Shown: one piece after another, positions 53,701 to 55,223 of the stretch
Position numbering within the stretch: position 1 is the stretch's first letter
Layout: the number at the start of each line of letters is the position of its first letter
NCBI RefSeq assembly: GCF_904849725.1
Contig: NC_058521.1
Span: 350,174,138 to 350,238,137 of the forward strand
Origin: Hordeum vulgare subsp. vulgare
Taxonomy: Eukaryota; Streptophyta; Magnoliopsida; Poales; Poaceae
DNA length: 64,000 nucleotides
Direction: 5' to 3'
Made by a program: the position numbers and the translations under genes
Notes under the pieces: generated by a model
The model's database searches: none
What the model was told of the DNA's origin: nothing
What the model saw: only the letters and a program-made list of their open reading frames with translations

Positions 53701-55223
53701 TTTTTGAAGCCCACTAGCTTGTATAAGCAACGGCCGGGAAGTCGTTGATGTGAAGACGCTGGCTGCCGTGATCTGCGCAGAAAATTGCCGCCCCGAAAAG
53801 AACACACCGGAAAGGGCCTGTAGAATGCCCCAGGCCCCGGCCAAACAGAGTCGGGGAACACAAATCTCAGACGCTCCCTGTTGAGGCCGAGGCTAGCCAA
53901 CCTTCGTCGGTCAGAATTGGAGCCGGAGGACCAAGATGCACAACAACGTTCTCCACTCCGCAGGGCAGCACGACGGAGACAAAACTTCAGAAGAAAAGTA
54001 AAAGAACCAGATCTGGTTCTACTCTTCCACATGCCACAAAGAACTGCCAGAATGACGGCGAGGCGTGGAGACCTTATCCTTGCTCACAATGATGCCATCG
54101 TCTCATCACCTCCCATCGGAGACAAACACTGAATTTATTCCAAACCCTACCACCACCACCGGACCGAAGCCCTAGGGTCCCTGGCCCCTCCTGTCAGTTG
54201 AGCACAGCGGAGGGAGATGGGCCCTTGGTCTCACCGGGGAGTAGGGTAGACCGGCCCCGCCTGTTGCCTAGGTCGTGAGAGCAGGAGAAAGAATGATTCA
54301 TATGATGATTACGGGTATTACTTGGGTCAGACATCTTTGGTACTTTTGGCAGTTAGTCTTTTTCCTTTCATATAGTGAAAAGACATTGAACATTACTGCA
54401 ATATTACTTCTGTTGACTTTCTCTTTTAATATTATCTGTTAATCGATGATTCCGGTTAACTACGATTTATGTTTTGATTGTCTGAGACCGTCTCAGTTCA
54501 TTTGCTTCATCTTACCAGACAGTAGGCATGTATCTTACCAGACGGTAGGAATGAATGCCAATTTGTATTTGATACGGAGCACTTGTATTTTATGAATGCT
54601 GGTTCTCTTAGCTGCAATATTTCTTACACTGGTTTATTCTGATTACCAGGCTCACATGGTTGAGGCAAGTTATCGTGTGAAGGAGTGCACAAAACGACTG
54701 CGCCGTAAACTTAAAAGGCGACCCTCTAATGAGGAAATAGCAGTGGACATTGGTATGCCAGTTAAACGAGTCGAAGCAGCAGTGAGCCTCCCGAAGTATA
54801 GTGTATCCCTTGATAGCAAAATTGGAAGCACAGACATGACTTACCAGGTGCTGTCTCGTTTGTATTTTGTATCTCACCCGTGCTTGCTGTATATATAGAA
54901 TTCAAACAAGAACGTGCTCCCATTTTCAGGAGGTCACAGCTGATCCCAGCGCTGAGACCGCTGAAGAAATGCTGAATAGAATGTCAATGAAGAAAGATGT
55001 GCATCAGGCACTGGATACTCTGAGCCCACGCGAGAGACAAGTTGTCAAGCTTAGGTTTGGAATCAACGATGGTAGGATAAGAACTTTGCAGGAGATTGGC
55101 AACATCATGGGTGTCAGCAGGGAGAGGATTCGGCAGATTGAATCGGGTGCGTTTCGGAAACTGAGGGGCAAGAAAAAGGTGAAGTGTTTGATGGATTATC
55201 TGGTGCCTGTAGGCAATTGGTGA
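2490..55223 (+). CDS. Plastid sigma-70 type RNA polymerase sigma factor (nuclear gene, six exons)
   Basis: Promoter-recognition subunit for the plastid-encoded RNA polymerase, made in the cytosol and imported into chloroplasts. Join of 2490-2729, 15060-15614, 52370-52600, 52696-52836, 54650-54847 and 54930-55223: 1659 nt, 552 residues, every intron phase 0 and GT-AG. The N-terminus is rich in Ser, Pro and His and ends in [10 protein letters not shown], a plausible chloroplast transit-peptide cleavage site. An Ala-rich stretch and a basic linker lead to sigma region 1.2/2 ([12 protein letters not shown]), region 2.3-2.4 ([18 protein letters not shown]), region 3 ([12 protein letters not shown]), and region 4 with its helix-turn-helix ([20 protein letters not shown]). 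Length fits plant SIG proteins. Similarity is closest in my judgement to the SIG1/SIG2 group, tentatively SIG2-like, but the paralogue cannot be fixed without a tree. Introns 1 and 2 are 12.3 and 36.8 kb of nested transposons; coding exons show no damage. Confidence 0.93.
2971..3128. mobile_element. Stowaway-type MITE (158 bp)
   Basis: Near-perfect inverted repeats beginning ctccctccgttcctaaatat and ending in the reverse complement, flanked by TA on both sides (2969-2970 and 3129-3130). No coding capacity. This is the Tc1/mariner-derived Stowaway type common in Triticeae introns. It lies in intron 1, 240 bp after exon 1. Confidence 0.93.
3129..3974. other. Intron 1 sequence, no gene; short LINE 3' end inside
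   Basis: AT-rich intronic DNA. The start (about 3159-3190, ctagtaaatgtgcacgtgca) looks like the terminus of a DNA transposon, but I find no matching far end. At about 3700-3739 the sequence gccgggggtctta, then cctccttttcc and a run of A, repeats the 3' end of the LINE at 62060-62095, so a severely 5'-truncated LINE copy in + orientation ended here. The rest is unrecognised. Confidence 0.45.
3975..4309 (+). repeat. G1 5' LTR
   Basis: 335 bp, starts tgttatgacc and ends cctacca. TATA-like gttatatatac at about 4089. The GA-rich leader ends before the Met-tRNA primer site at about 4310. Confidence 0.92.
4339..5627 (+). pseudogene. G1 gag (frameshifted)
   Basis: Structural capsid protein of the retroelement. 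The ATG at 4339 opens a proline-rich N-terminus but runs into a stop after 23 codons; the rest is in another frame (open from 4506) so there is a frameshift near 4370-4400. The conserved core reads [13 protein letters not shown], then [12 protein letters not shown] and LCLLRFGPP, shared with G2 and G3. It ends with GL at a TGA (5625-5627) where G3 has the first Cys of the zinc knuckle, so TGC has become TGA and the knuckle [13 protein letters not shown] has lost its first Cys. Confidence 0.85.
5628..6740 (+). pseudogene. G1 protease and N-terminal reverse transcriptase fragment
   Basis: Continues the gag frame with the zinc-knuckle remnant and [17 protein letters not shown], then the aspartic protease motif [11 protein letters not shown] at about 5854-5886. 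A deletion near 5890 shifts the frame; from 5941 it resumes with [14 protein letters not shown], then RT motifs [24 protein letters not shown] and [15 protein letters not shown], with two in-frame stops (6247, 6394). It stops just short of the YxDD catalytic box, which has been deleted. Confidence 0.85.
6741..7143 (+). pseudogene. G1 integrase C-terminus and chromodomain remnant
   Basis: After the deletion joint the sequence matches the end of the G3 polyprotein: a linker before [15 protein letters not shown], then [22 protein letters not shown], and after a frameshift the chromodomain-like segment with [15 protein letters not shown] and the [16 protein letters not shown] tail that runs into the 3' LTR. 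Non-functional without the integrase core. Confidence 0.82.
7144..7478 (+). repeat. G1 3' LTR
   Basis: 335 bp, same length as the 5' LTR with a modest number of substitutions, so the insertion is not very recent. It ends cctacca before the GATGG duplication. Confidence 0.92.
7479..8088. other. Intron 1 sequence between G1 and G2
   Basis: About 600 bp of AT-rich DNA with no ORF of note, no recognisable repeat ends and no exon-like sequence. It starts with the G1 target duplication GATGG and ends with the G2 target duplication ATATA. Confidence 0.6.
8089..8465 (+). repeat. G2 5' LTR with expanded ttatcttag repeats
   Basis: Starts tgttatgacc, ends cctacca. U3 (8158-8240) holds six full copies of ttatcttag plus a degenerate one, several joined by agtccaag, immediately upstream of the TATA box attatataaac (about 8245). 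The 3' LTR has only three full copies. Read on the other strand the unit is ctaagataa, which contains the GATAA core of plant GATA/I-box elements; function is inference. Confidence 0.88.
8495..9910 (+). pseudogene. G2 gag with in-frame stops
   Basis: Begins at ATG 8495 ([14 protein letters not shown]). In-frame stops at 8648-8650 and 8774-8776 break the proline-rich N-terminus; the core from 8801 reads [29 protein letters not shown] and [13 protein letters not shown] frameshift near 9713 (after YYARAFE) destroys the C-terminus. The arrangement matches G1 and G3 gag. Not translatable as one protein. Confidence 0.85.
9911..10940 (+). pseudogene. G2 protease and truncated reverse transcriptase
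   Basis: Frame 9927-10721 carries the knuckle remnant and the protease site, but the catalytic motif reads [11 protein letters not shown] instead of [11 protein letters not shown]: the Thr of the Asp-Thr-Gly triad is replaced by Met and the following Thr by Ala. A 1-bp frameshift near 10672 leads into a second frame from 10715 with [18 protein letters not shown] and [12 protein letters not shown], where the reverse transcriptase is cut off by the internal deletion. Confidence 0.85.
10936..10985 (+). repeat. Three-copy 21-bp repeat at the G2 deletion joint
   Basis: cgccactggcggccgtacgc-type units repeat three times, so the protein reads [10 protein letters not shown] after two imperfect copies. 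In the intact relative G3 the sequence occurs once (gcgccattggcggccgtact at about 24120) at the RNase H position [11 protein letters not shown]. The left side of the joint is the LDLRSGYH codon block of reverse transcriptase. Confidence 0.85.
10986..12712 (+). pseudogene. G2 RNase H end, integrase and chromodomain
   Basis: RNase H tail ([36 protein letters not shown]) runs into the integrase zinc domain ([10 protein letters not shown]; His residues present) and is then frameshifted at about 11515, losing the CxxC pair in frame. The integrase core continues in other frames: [19 protein letters not shown], then from 11807 the DDE-type end [13 protein letters not shown]. The C-terminus has a chromodomain-like segment ([20 protein letters not shown]) and [16 protein letters not shown] up to the LTR. 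At least three frame breaks. Confidence 0.85.
12661..13026 (+). repeat. G2 3' LTR
   Basis: 366 bp. Differs from the 5' LTR by fewer ttatcttag repeats (12731-12790) and by a short extra segment (ccaccaccgtcg) in the GC-rich leader. Ends cctacca before the ATATA duplication. Confidence 0.9.
13027..13985. other. Intron 1 sequence after G2, no gene seen
   Basis: About 960 bp without recognisable coding sequence or repeat ends. AT-rich to about 13850, then sharply GC-rich as it approaches the glycosyltransferase fragment. The GC-rich part may belong to the same captured gene segment, but I could not match it. Confidence 0.5.
14087..14428 (+). pseudogene. Galacturonosyltransferase-like (GATL, GT8) gene fragment
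   Basis: Intact GATL proteins are Golgi GT8-family glycosyltransferases for cell-wall polysaccharides. This 113-codon frame resembles the N-terminal part of the catalytic domain: [20 protein letters not shown], then [18 protein letters not shown], then [19 protein letters not shown]. In family members the last block is followed by the DxD-containing core, which is absent: after GLVSWRDDQ the similarity is lost and the frame ends at 14428. It lacks an obvious start and signal anchor, is high-GC in AT-rich surroundings, and lies in the host gene's intron in the same orientation. Probably a captured or transposed gene piece. Identification is by eye from family motifs. Confidence 0.6.
14429..14732. 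other. Intron 1 sequence, nothing recognised
   Basis: About 300 bp of AT-rich sequence after the GATL fragment and before the next MITE. No ORF, no repeat termini. Confidence 0.5.
14733..14969. mobile_element. Stowaway/mariner-type MITE (237 bp)
   Basis: Inverted ends ctccctccattccagaatgt and the complementary end at 14969, flanked by TA (14731-14732, 14970-14971). The subterminal arms (gtttgaccataaatttaacc against ggtttaatttatggtcaaa) also pair. Lies 90 bp upstream of exon 2. Confidence 0.88.
15060..15614 (+). CDS. Sigma factor exon 2 (Ala-rich and basic N-terminal region)
   Basis: 185 codons between tcgacag|AGA at 15060 and CAG|gtaagg at 15614/15615, with an open frame throughout. It encodes an alanine-rich helical stretch ([17 protein letters not shown]), an acidic patch ([11 protein letters not shown]), a strongly basic patch ([16 protein letters not shown]) and the start of sigma region 1.2 ([15 protein letters not shown]). 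Such variable, charged N-terminal regions are usual in plant plastid sigma factors. Phase 0 at both ends matches exons 1 and 3. Confidence 0.93.
15666..15945 (-). mobile_element. Ty1/copia 3' end fragment (LTR plus RNase H tail)
   Basis: 15666-15799 resembles the copia A and B LTRs (agggaaatagcaacctgtat, then ccatgaggccatagacca and tatatatacac) but lacks the outermost bases. It is followed by the purine-rich-tract complement and RNase H tail sequence in the same order as copia B (minus strand). The element is cut off at about 15945, where the next gypsy remnant begins. Only 51 bp of native intron 2 lie between exon 2 and this fragment. Confidence 0.75.
16447..17204 (-). pseudogene. Gm reverse transcriptase (frameshifted)
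   Basis: Pieces 17134-16817 and 16689-16447 in different frames hold the fingers and palm ([36 protein letters not shown]) and the thumb/connection ([25 protein letters not shown]). The YxDD region lies in the broken stretch between them, where the plus strand 16720-16760 can be read on the minus strand as [10 protein letters not shown], i.e. an LDD variant. Not functional. Confidence 0.75.
17456..17880 (-). pseudogene. Gm aspartic protease (frameshifted)
   Basis: Retropepsin-like domain: [18 protein letters not shown] contains the catalytic DSG, and a second frame gives [18 protein letters not shown], the ILGxxWL motif of plant gypsy proteases. The frameshift near 17690 separates the two halves. 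Confidence 0.78.
17900..18900 (-). pseudogene. Gm gag (frameshifted)
   Basis: The segment [20 protein letters not shown] to [16 protein letters not shown] matches the gag domain of plant gypsy elements; an in-frame stop follows, then [15 protein letters not shown] and [18 protein letters not shown] in the next piece. Several frames and stops. Confidence 0.72.
19031..19640 (-). repeat. Presumed 5' LTR of Gm and junction with older gypsy
   Basis: Starts tgtaacacccctgtcgag directly after the primer-site-like sequence of Gm, so it should be the 5' LTR (right-hand LTR on this strand). I cannot find its other copy or its outer end, and the border with the next gypsy remnant near 19640 is a guess. 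No ORF in it is credible. Confidence 0.4.
19813..19901 (+). repeat. 44-45 bp tandem duplication in G0
   Basis: atgaaaccttttatcaaaca occurs at 19813 and 19857, each followed by tgttcaacatt and cttgatccgcca, a two-copy tandem unit inside the integrase zinc-domain region of G0. Confidence 0.88.
19980..20248 (+). mobile_element. TRIM (miniature LTR retrotransposon), copy 1
   Basis: Non-coding element of 269 bp: right LTR 20167-20248 (82 bp, starts tgttgaagtg, ends gcttaaca), primer site tggtatcagat at 20015 and a purine tract gagaggggg before the right LTR. The left LTR (19980-20014) is only 35 bp because its middle 47 bp are deleted; its ends tgttgaagcg and aggttaaca are preserved. Target duplication AGGGT on the left against ATGGT on the right, which fits the reading frame of the host gypsy. 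The right LTR is about 90% identical by eye to the LTRs of copy 2 (42666-43007) read on the other strand. Confidence 0.85.
20588..20920 (+). repeat. G3 5' LTR
   Basis: 333 bp, tgttatgacc to cctacca. TATA box gttataaatac at about 20703, preceded by two copies of aagttatcttagg in U3, the same motif type as in G2. Confidence 0.95.
20950..22330 (+). pseudogene. G3 gag (one frameshift, three stops)
   Basis: Starts at ATG 20950 with a proline/threonine-rich N-terminus (a short tandem repeat of the PPPQTTTTA codons). A frameshift near 21478 moves to the frame of pol. The core motifs are [27 protein letters not shown] and [12 protein letters not shown]. Stops: TAG 21842-21844, TAG 22319-22321 and TGA 22328-22330; the first fits C-to-T change of CAG and the last of CGA. 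With these reverted gag would read into the zinc knuckle and pol without a frame change, as in chromoviruses with one polyprotein. Confidence 0.88.
22331..25867 (+). CDS. G3 pol polyprotein: knuckle, protease, RT, RNase H, integrase, chromodomain (one stop)
   Basis: Open from 22331 to TGA 25133-25135, then again in the same frame to 25867. In order: zinc-knuckle-like [14 protein letters not shown]; protease [11 protein letters not shown]; reverse transcriptase with [37 protein letters not shown] and the catalytic box FFDD in VFFDDILIF; RNase H ([27 protein letters not shown]); integrase zinc domain ([18 protein letters not shown]) and core ([23 protein letters not shown]); C-terminus with [14 protein letters not shown] and the chromodomain-like [18 protein letters not shown]. 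The single TGA replaces Trp in the WVDW-type motif of integrase. This is the most complete retroelement coding region in the window; inactive as read unless the stop is suppressed. Confidence 0.93.
25819..26151 (+). repeat. G3 3' LTR
   Basis: 333 bp; the C-terminal 49 bp of the pol frame overlap its start. About four differences from the 5' LTR by eye. Confidence 0.95.
26942..26956. repeat. LINE-1-type target duplication, left copy
   Basis: tttagagtcagtttt, 15 bp, repeated exactly at 52318-52332. It is followed by the T run that represents the poly(A) tail of the minus-strand LINE. Confidence 0.92.
27214..28806 (-). pseudogene. Copia A protease end, integrase and joined RNase H tail
   Basis: 28806-28105 encodes the protease C-terminal part and integrase zinc domain ([28 protein letters not shown]) and core start ([27 protein letters not shown]). 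After a stop and frame change at about 28100, 28098-27214 continues [33 protein letters not shown] and a Ser/Pro-rich linker, then the deletion joint into [20 protein letters not shown] and DFLTKA. No reverse transcriptase active site remains. Confidence 0.88.
29123..30218 (-). pseudogene. Copia A gag
   Basis: Starts [20 protein letters not shown] at 30218, the usual copia gag beginning, then [21 protein letters not shown] frameshift near 29930 (before [17 protein letters not shown]), then [19 protein letters not shown] and [20 protein letters not shown] 63-bp segment ([16 protein letters not shown]) is tandemly duplicated at about 29620-29740. The zinc knuckle CGYCRM region follows but is frameshifted. 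Confidence 0.85.
30881..31992 (-). pseudogene. LINE ORF2 C-terminus with zinc-binding RT domain
   Basis: Continues after copia B as [20 protein letters not shown] and [10 protein letters not shown], then [17 protein letters not shown]. From 31660 an open frame of 259 codons carries the plant zf-RVT domain: [39 protein letters not shown] and [10 protein letters not shown], ending [12 protein letters not shown] and stop. This is the end of ORF2. Confidence 0.9.
32141..34267 (-). pseudogene. Copia B reverse transcriptase and RNase H
   Basis: 34267-33011 is one 418-codon frame: integrase tail ([20 protein letters not shown]), Ser/Pro linker, then RT with [74 protein letters not shown] and the catalytic YVDDMIITG. 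RNase H follows in broken frames (32994-32440) and ends with [20 protein letters not shown] and [10 protein letters not shown]. The classic LDV and YVDD motifs are intact. Confidence 0.92.
34201..35510 (-). pseudogene. Copia B protease and integrase
   Basis: Protease region: [20 protein letters not shown] and [20 protein letters not shown]. The LDSGASFHM active-site block lies at about 35340-35310 after a nonsense codon. Integrase: [60 protein letters not shown], and [19 protein letters not shown] with the final Glu. Frames change near 34877, 34650 and 34480. Confidence 0.88.
35548..36516 (-). pseudogene. Copia B gag
   Basis: Starts [20 protein letters not shown] at 36516. Gag motifs [26 protein letters not shown], then after frame changes [19 protein letters not shown]. 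The zinc knuckle [17 protein letters not shown] (CX2CX4HX4C) lies at about 35600-35560 with one nonsense codon inside it. Confidence 0.87.
37266..38366 (-). pseudogene. LINE reverse transcriptase domain
   Basis: Begins INHEEI, then [15 protein letters not shown] (the KAPGPDG motif), with stops. From 38250: [69 protein letters not shown] and the catalytic box YADN in [10 protein letters not shown], where active enzymes have YADD. The frame is lost near 37450. It ends [18 protein letters not shown] at the copia B insertion. The Asp-to-Asn change alone would inactivate it. Confidence 0.9.
38367..39921. mobile_element. Unclassified 1.55-kb Triticeae repeat inserted in the LINE
   Basis: No coding capacity. 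It has a 7-bp target duplication, ggcattg (38360-38366) and ggcatcg (39922-39928), with one mismatch. On the minus strand it starts TGATACATCTCC, then AACGTATCTATAA (the short inverted motif GATACRT...ACGTATC), and ends GCTCAAGAGGTAG. I recognise these as recurrent sequences of wheat-group intergenic DNA, but the class (non-autonomous retroelement or DNA element) is not settled from the sequence; no LTRs are present. A diverged relative lies at 62195-62790. Confidence 0.75.
39922..40301 (-). pseudogene. LINE ORF2 linker between endonuclease and reverse transcriptase
   Basis: Minus-strand translation continues from NIRDKM across the gypsy D insertion as [20 protein letters not shown], then after a stop [20 protein letters not shown] and [20 protein letters not shown], the N-terminal RT linker of plant LINEs. 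It ends at the insertion point of the 1.55-kb repeat, with the 7-bp duplication ggcatcg / ggcattg. Confidence 0.85.
40302..41247 (-). repeat. Gypsy D 3' LTR (left)
   Basis: Carries the cluster of palindromic ggaagttcc-type boxes (40733-41000) and the TATA sequence ctataaatac on the minus strand (40659-40668). Diverged from the right LTR by scattered substitutions and small indels. Confidence 0.92.
40733..41000. repeat. Array of palindromic gccggaagttccgggc boxes, left LTR
   Basis: Same box type as in the right LTR, with partly different copy composition, consistent with copying from one parental LTR followed by mutation or slippage. Confidence 0.85.
41245..42174 (-). pseudogene. Gypsy D integrase core and C-terminus
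   Basis: 42174-41947: [59 protein letters not shown] and a stop. After this [19 protein letters not shown] provides the catalytic Glu block and 41835-41245 the C-terminal domain ([59 protein letters not shown]), which runs into the G-rich polypurine tract. No chromodomain. Confidence 0.87.
42200..42657 (-). pseudogene. Gypsy D RNase H tail and integrase zinc domain
   Basis: After the [38 protein letters not shown] (end of RNase H), then integrase HHCC with [40 protein letters not shown]. On the other side of the TRIM the RNase H sequence [19 protein letters not shown] is visible, so the frame can be followed across the insertion. Confidence 0.85.
42666..43007 (-). mobile_element. TRIM (miniature LTR retrotransposon), copy 2, intact
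   Basis: 342-bp element with LTRs 42666-42747 and 42926-43007 (82 bp each, one difference by eye), ends tgttaagc / gtaaca, primer site tggtatcagagctaaggtc on the minus strand next to the right LTR, a purine-rich stretch next to the left LTR, and a perfect 5-bp duplication GGTTT (42661-42665, 43008-43012). No ORF. It is inserted in the RNase H region of gypsy D. Same family as copy 1 at 19980-20248. Confidence 0.94.
43235..43969 (-). pseudogene. Gypsy D reverse transcriptase
   Basis: [14 protein letters not shown] entry is broken; from 43780 the frame reads [60 protein letters not shown], then the catalytic box YFDD in [11 protein letters not shown] and [18 protein letters not shown]. It has point changes such as CSDCHPIN for the usual CxDxRxIN. 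The connection and RNase H begin after 43235 but are shortened. Confidence 0.88.
43970..44719 (-). pseudogene. Gypsy D protease (in frame with gag, after a stop)
   Basis: Directly continues the gag frame after the TAA: a Gln-rich start ([20 protein letters not shown]), then the retropepsin-like motif [16 protein letters not shown] (DDGS), and the C-terminal [21 protein letters not shown] stop at 43970 ends it before the reverse transcriptase, which continues in the same frame. Expression would need stop readthrough or a reverted stop. Confidence 0.85.
44720..46519 (-). CDS. Gypsy D gag polyprotein (599 codons, intact)
   Basis: Capsid protein of gypsy D. Start taken at the first in-frame residue of the 1800-nt frame; a later ATG ([20 protein letters not shown]) 13 codons in is an equally good start. 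Long charged, Glu/Arg-rich coiled region (about residues 155-250), then the retrotransposon gag domain: [54 protein letters not shown] Ser/Thr-rich linker and a CCHC knuckle [14 protein letters not shown] follow near residue 535. It ends at TAA 44720-44722, in the same frame as the protease that follows. No damage seen. Confidence 0.9.
   Translation of the reverse strand: MSSHSSTYIDLSTMDRTTMLNPAFEEQDDDKNNYVTKLHFFGAQRGMHQAQDAMNDRIEQLATDLRKSEMHTRDYLDDKLSSHMDEIRALMVNCASSTSTSSSRRHSSHHSDEYSFGASPPRARHHQRDDHHHNQNSNNPFHGNGSQDRLRDRDRRHRQEQEALEQARIQQRYEDERRPEEQALEAQHALREATRAMQERNRQAREEQEALRRERQDEAAHQEEHQELRHRAGGPRQRSQANHDEQMDDQAPRQEQQPQVDNDIEDPPPRQGHRRNNNHEEHRLGNLKFTMPKFSRSNDPEDYPSWALKVDKIFRLHNFDEEKKIAMASLEFQDYVLIWWEQVIEQRGEKGDPPITKWTQMKDLIRARFVPTHYNRDLFKKLQLLKQGTKSVEEYYQEMEMAMIRANVKEDKEQTMARFLNGLNYQVKKIVDFQPYANLLELVHQASKAERQVQDDYKYSKFSSKTYDSNAQTSTTTTPSTTKPSTTTGDKSSYKDKMTSSSRTPATSNYKPRASSSTPTPDANTKTSSIKCFTCQGRGHKTYKCPTRRTMILQDDGTYEFMSEDEMDALEHVVVHRQVNEDEDVQIYCDNDSSPALVV
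46520..47924 (-). other. Gypsy D leader between 5' LTR and gag
   Basis: About 1.4 kb without an ORF of note, AT-rich, running from the primer-binding site to the gag start. At 47566-47633 it contains three of the palindromic ggaagttcc-type boxes seen in the LTRs. Long untranslated leaders are usual in large gypsy elements and carry packaging and dimerisation signals; none can be identified here. Confidence 0.7.
48284..48293 (-). promoter_or_regulatory. TATA box of gypsy D 5' LTR
   Basis: ctataaatac on the minus strand, about 65 to 310 bp downstream of the palindromic array and conserved at the same place in the other LTR (40659-40668). Good match to the plant TATA consensus. Confidence 0.7.
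48357..48600. repeat. Array of palindromic gccggaagttccgggc boxes, right LTR
   Basis: About eight copies or half-copies of an imperfect palindrome ccggaagttccgg (variants cggacgttccgg, cgcaagttccgg, cagaagttccgg) in roughly 240 bp, irregularly spaced. They also occur at 40733-41000 in the other LTR, and three more lie in the leader at 47566-47633. They sit just upstream of the LTR TATA box. Confidence 0.85.
48851..49755 (-). pseudogene. LINE ORF2 endonuclease (EEP fold) N-terminal domain
   Basis: AP-like endonuclease that nicks target DNA. Starts [20 protein letters not shown] at 49755. Motifs in order: [11 protein letters not shown] with the catalytic Glu, [13 protein letters not shown] with the GDFN site, and FTWSNEQSP. 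The final motif, normally SDHCPL, reads MLYHCPLLL, so the Ser-Asp pair before the catalytic His is lost. The frame stops at 48961 (W to stop in VAAAW) and continues to the gypsy D insertion at 48846. Confidence 0.88.
49790..50800 (-). pseudogene. LINE ORF1 C-terminal region / inter-ORF region
   Basis: Minus-strand frames with low-complexity, proline- and arginine-rich translation, then a frame (50205-49792) with [20 protein letters not shown] and [16 protein letters not shown], which looks like the tail of the LINE ORF1 protein before the endonuclease start. Frameshifts make the exact protein uncertain. Confidence 0.5.
50800..52308 (-). pseudogene. LINE ORF1 (zinc-knuckle RNA-binding protein), broken
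   Basis: Nucleic-acid-binding protein of the LINE particle. It starts at the ATG on the minus strand at 52308 ([15 protein letters not shown]). A stop near 52096 separates the N-terminus from the rest. At 51960-51860 it encodes [14 protein letters not shown], a CX2CX4HX4C knuckle, followed by a second [11 protein letters not shown] with its last Cys lost. Further on come proline-rich sequence and [24 protein letters not shown] and [14 protein letters not shown], the conserved plant LINE ORF1 domain that ends near 51210. The C-terminal boundary is uncertain. Confidence 0.8.
52318..52332. repeat. LINE-1-type target duplication, right copy
   Basis: tttagagtcagtttt, identical over 15 bp to 26942-26956. 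It ends 37 bp before sigma exon 3. Confidence 0.92.
52370..52600 (+). CDS. Sigma factor exon 3 (region 1.2 to 2.2)
   Basis: 77 codons from ttggtgcag|GAT at 52370 to CAG|gtacat at 52600/52601. The protein runs DLLKLEAIQ to YDLIQ and carries the [11 protein letters not shown] motif of plant sigma factors and the core-binding [14 protein letters not shown] segment. The intron upstream is almost entirely transposon: a LINE target duplication ends only 38 bp before the splice acceptor, so the acceptor and its pyrimidine tract survive with little native flank. Confidence 0.94.
52696..52836 (+). CDS. Sigma factor exon 4 (regions 2.2 to 2.4)
   Basis: 47 codons from tacag|GAA at 52696 to CCA|gtatgt at 52836/52837. 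It encodes [13 protein letters not shown], then [13 protein letters not shown], the part of sigma region 2 that melts and reads the -10 promoter element. The end reads QTQIFRLP where most plant sigma factors have a form close to RTIRLP, a modest departure. The 95-bp intron 3 separates it from exon 3. Confidence 0.94.
52837..53136. other. Intron 4, first part, no gene
   Basis: About 300 bp of AT-rich native intron sequence between exon 4 and the nested MITEs. Nothing recognised. Confidence 0.6.
53137..53423. mobile_element. Stowaway MITE interrupted by a second MITE
   Basis: The outer element begins caccctccgttcctaaat and ends cctaaatat-type inverted sequence with ggaacggatggag, TA at 53135-53136 and 53424-53425. 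It is the same family as 2971-3128 and 56157-56302. The inner MITE sits in its left arm at the TA after the motif cctaaa. Confidence 0.9.
53156..53279. mobile_element. Inner Stowaway MITE (124 bp)
   Basis: Inverted ends ctcctcccgtcccaaaattc and gaattttgggacggagggag, TA at 53154-53155 and 53280-53281. Same family and same length as 56380-56503. Confidence 0.93.
53509..54290 (-). mobile_element. LINE-derived or SINE-like retroposon (minus strand)
   Basis: A T run at 53509-53517 followed by ggcggaaaggccagtggcga looks like a poly(A) tail with conserved 3' end on the minus strand (sequence tggcctttccgcc before A9). The body is GC-richer than the intron and carries no credible protein, though a 145-codon minus frame exists. 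The right end near 54290 and the target duplication were not found. A plain diverged LINE segment is an alternative. Confidence 0.5.
54291..54649. other. Intron 4, last part, no gene
   Basis: AT-rich native intron sequence up to the acceptor attaccag before exon 5. It contains a local repeat of cttaccagacagtagg / cttaccagacggtagg at 54510-54550. Confidence 0.6.
54650..54847 (+). CDS. Sigma factor exon 5 (region 3)
   Basis: 66 codons from attaccag|GCT at 54650 to CAG|gtgctg at 54847/54848. It encodes [17 protein letters not shown] and [14 protein letters not shown], the region 3 helices that contact the extended -10 element and the core enzyme. Open, phase 0 at both ends. Confidence 0.94.
54930..55223 (+). 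CDS. Sigma factor exon 6 (region 4 and stop)
   Basis: 98 codons including the stop TGA at 55221-55223, starting after ttttcag at 54929. It encodes region 4.1 ([14 protein letters not shown]) and the region 4.2 helix-turn-helix ([20 protein letters not shown]) that reads the -35 element, then a basic tail ending LVPVGNW. Intron 5 before it is 82 bp. The C-terminus appears complete. Confidence 0.95.
   Translation, partial: EVTADPSAETAEEMLNRMSMKKDVHQALDTLSPRERQVVKLRFGINDGRIRTLQEIGNIMGVSRERIRQIESGAFRKLRGKKKVKCLMDYLVPVGNW

Noticed and set aside
53595..54032. 145-codon minus-strand ORF in intron 4
   Set aside because: Composition is Arg/Ser-rich with no domain motif, and it lies in a retroposon-like block with a poly(A) end.
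2490..55223. Bacterial contamination or recent horizontal transfer suggested by the sigma-70 protein
   Set aside because: The gene has five spliceosomal introns and a transit peptide and lies among grass transposons; plastid sigma factors are normal nuclear genes of plants.
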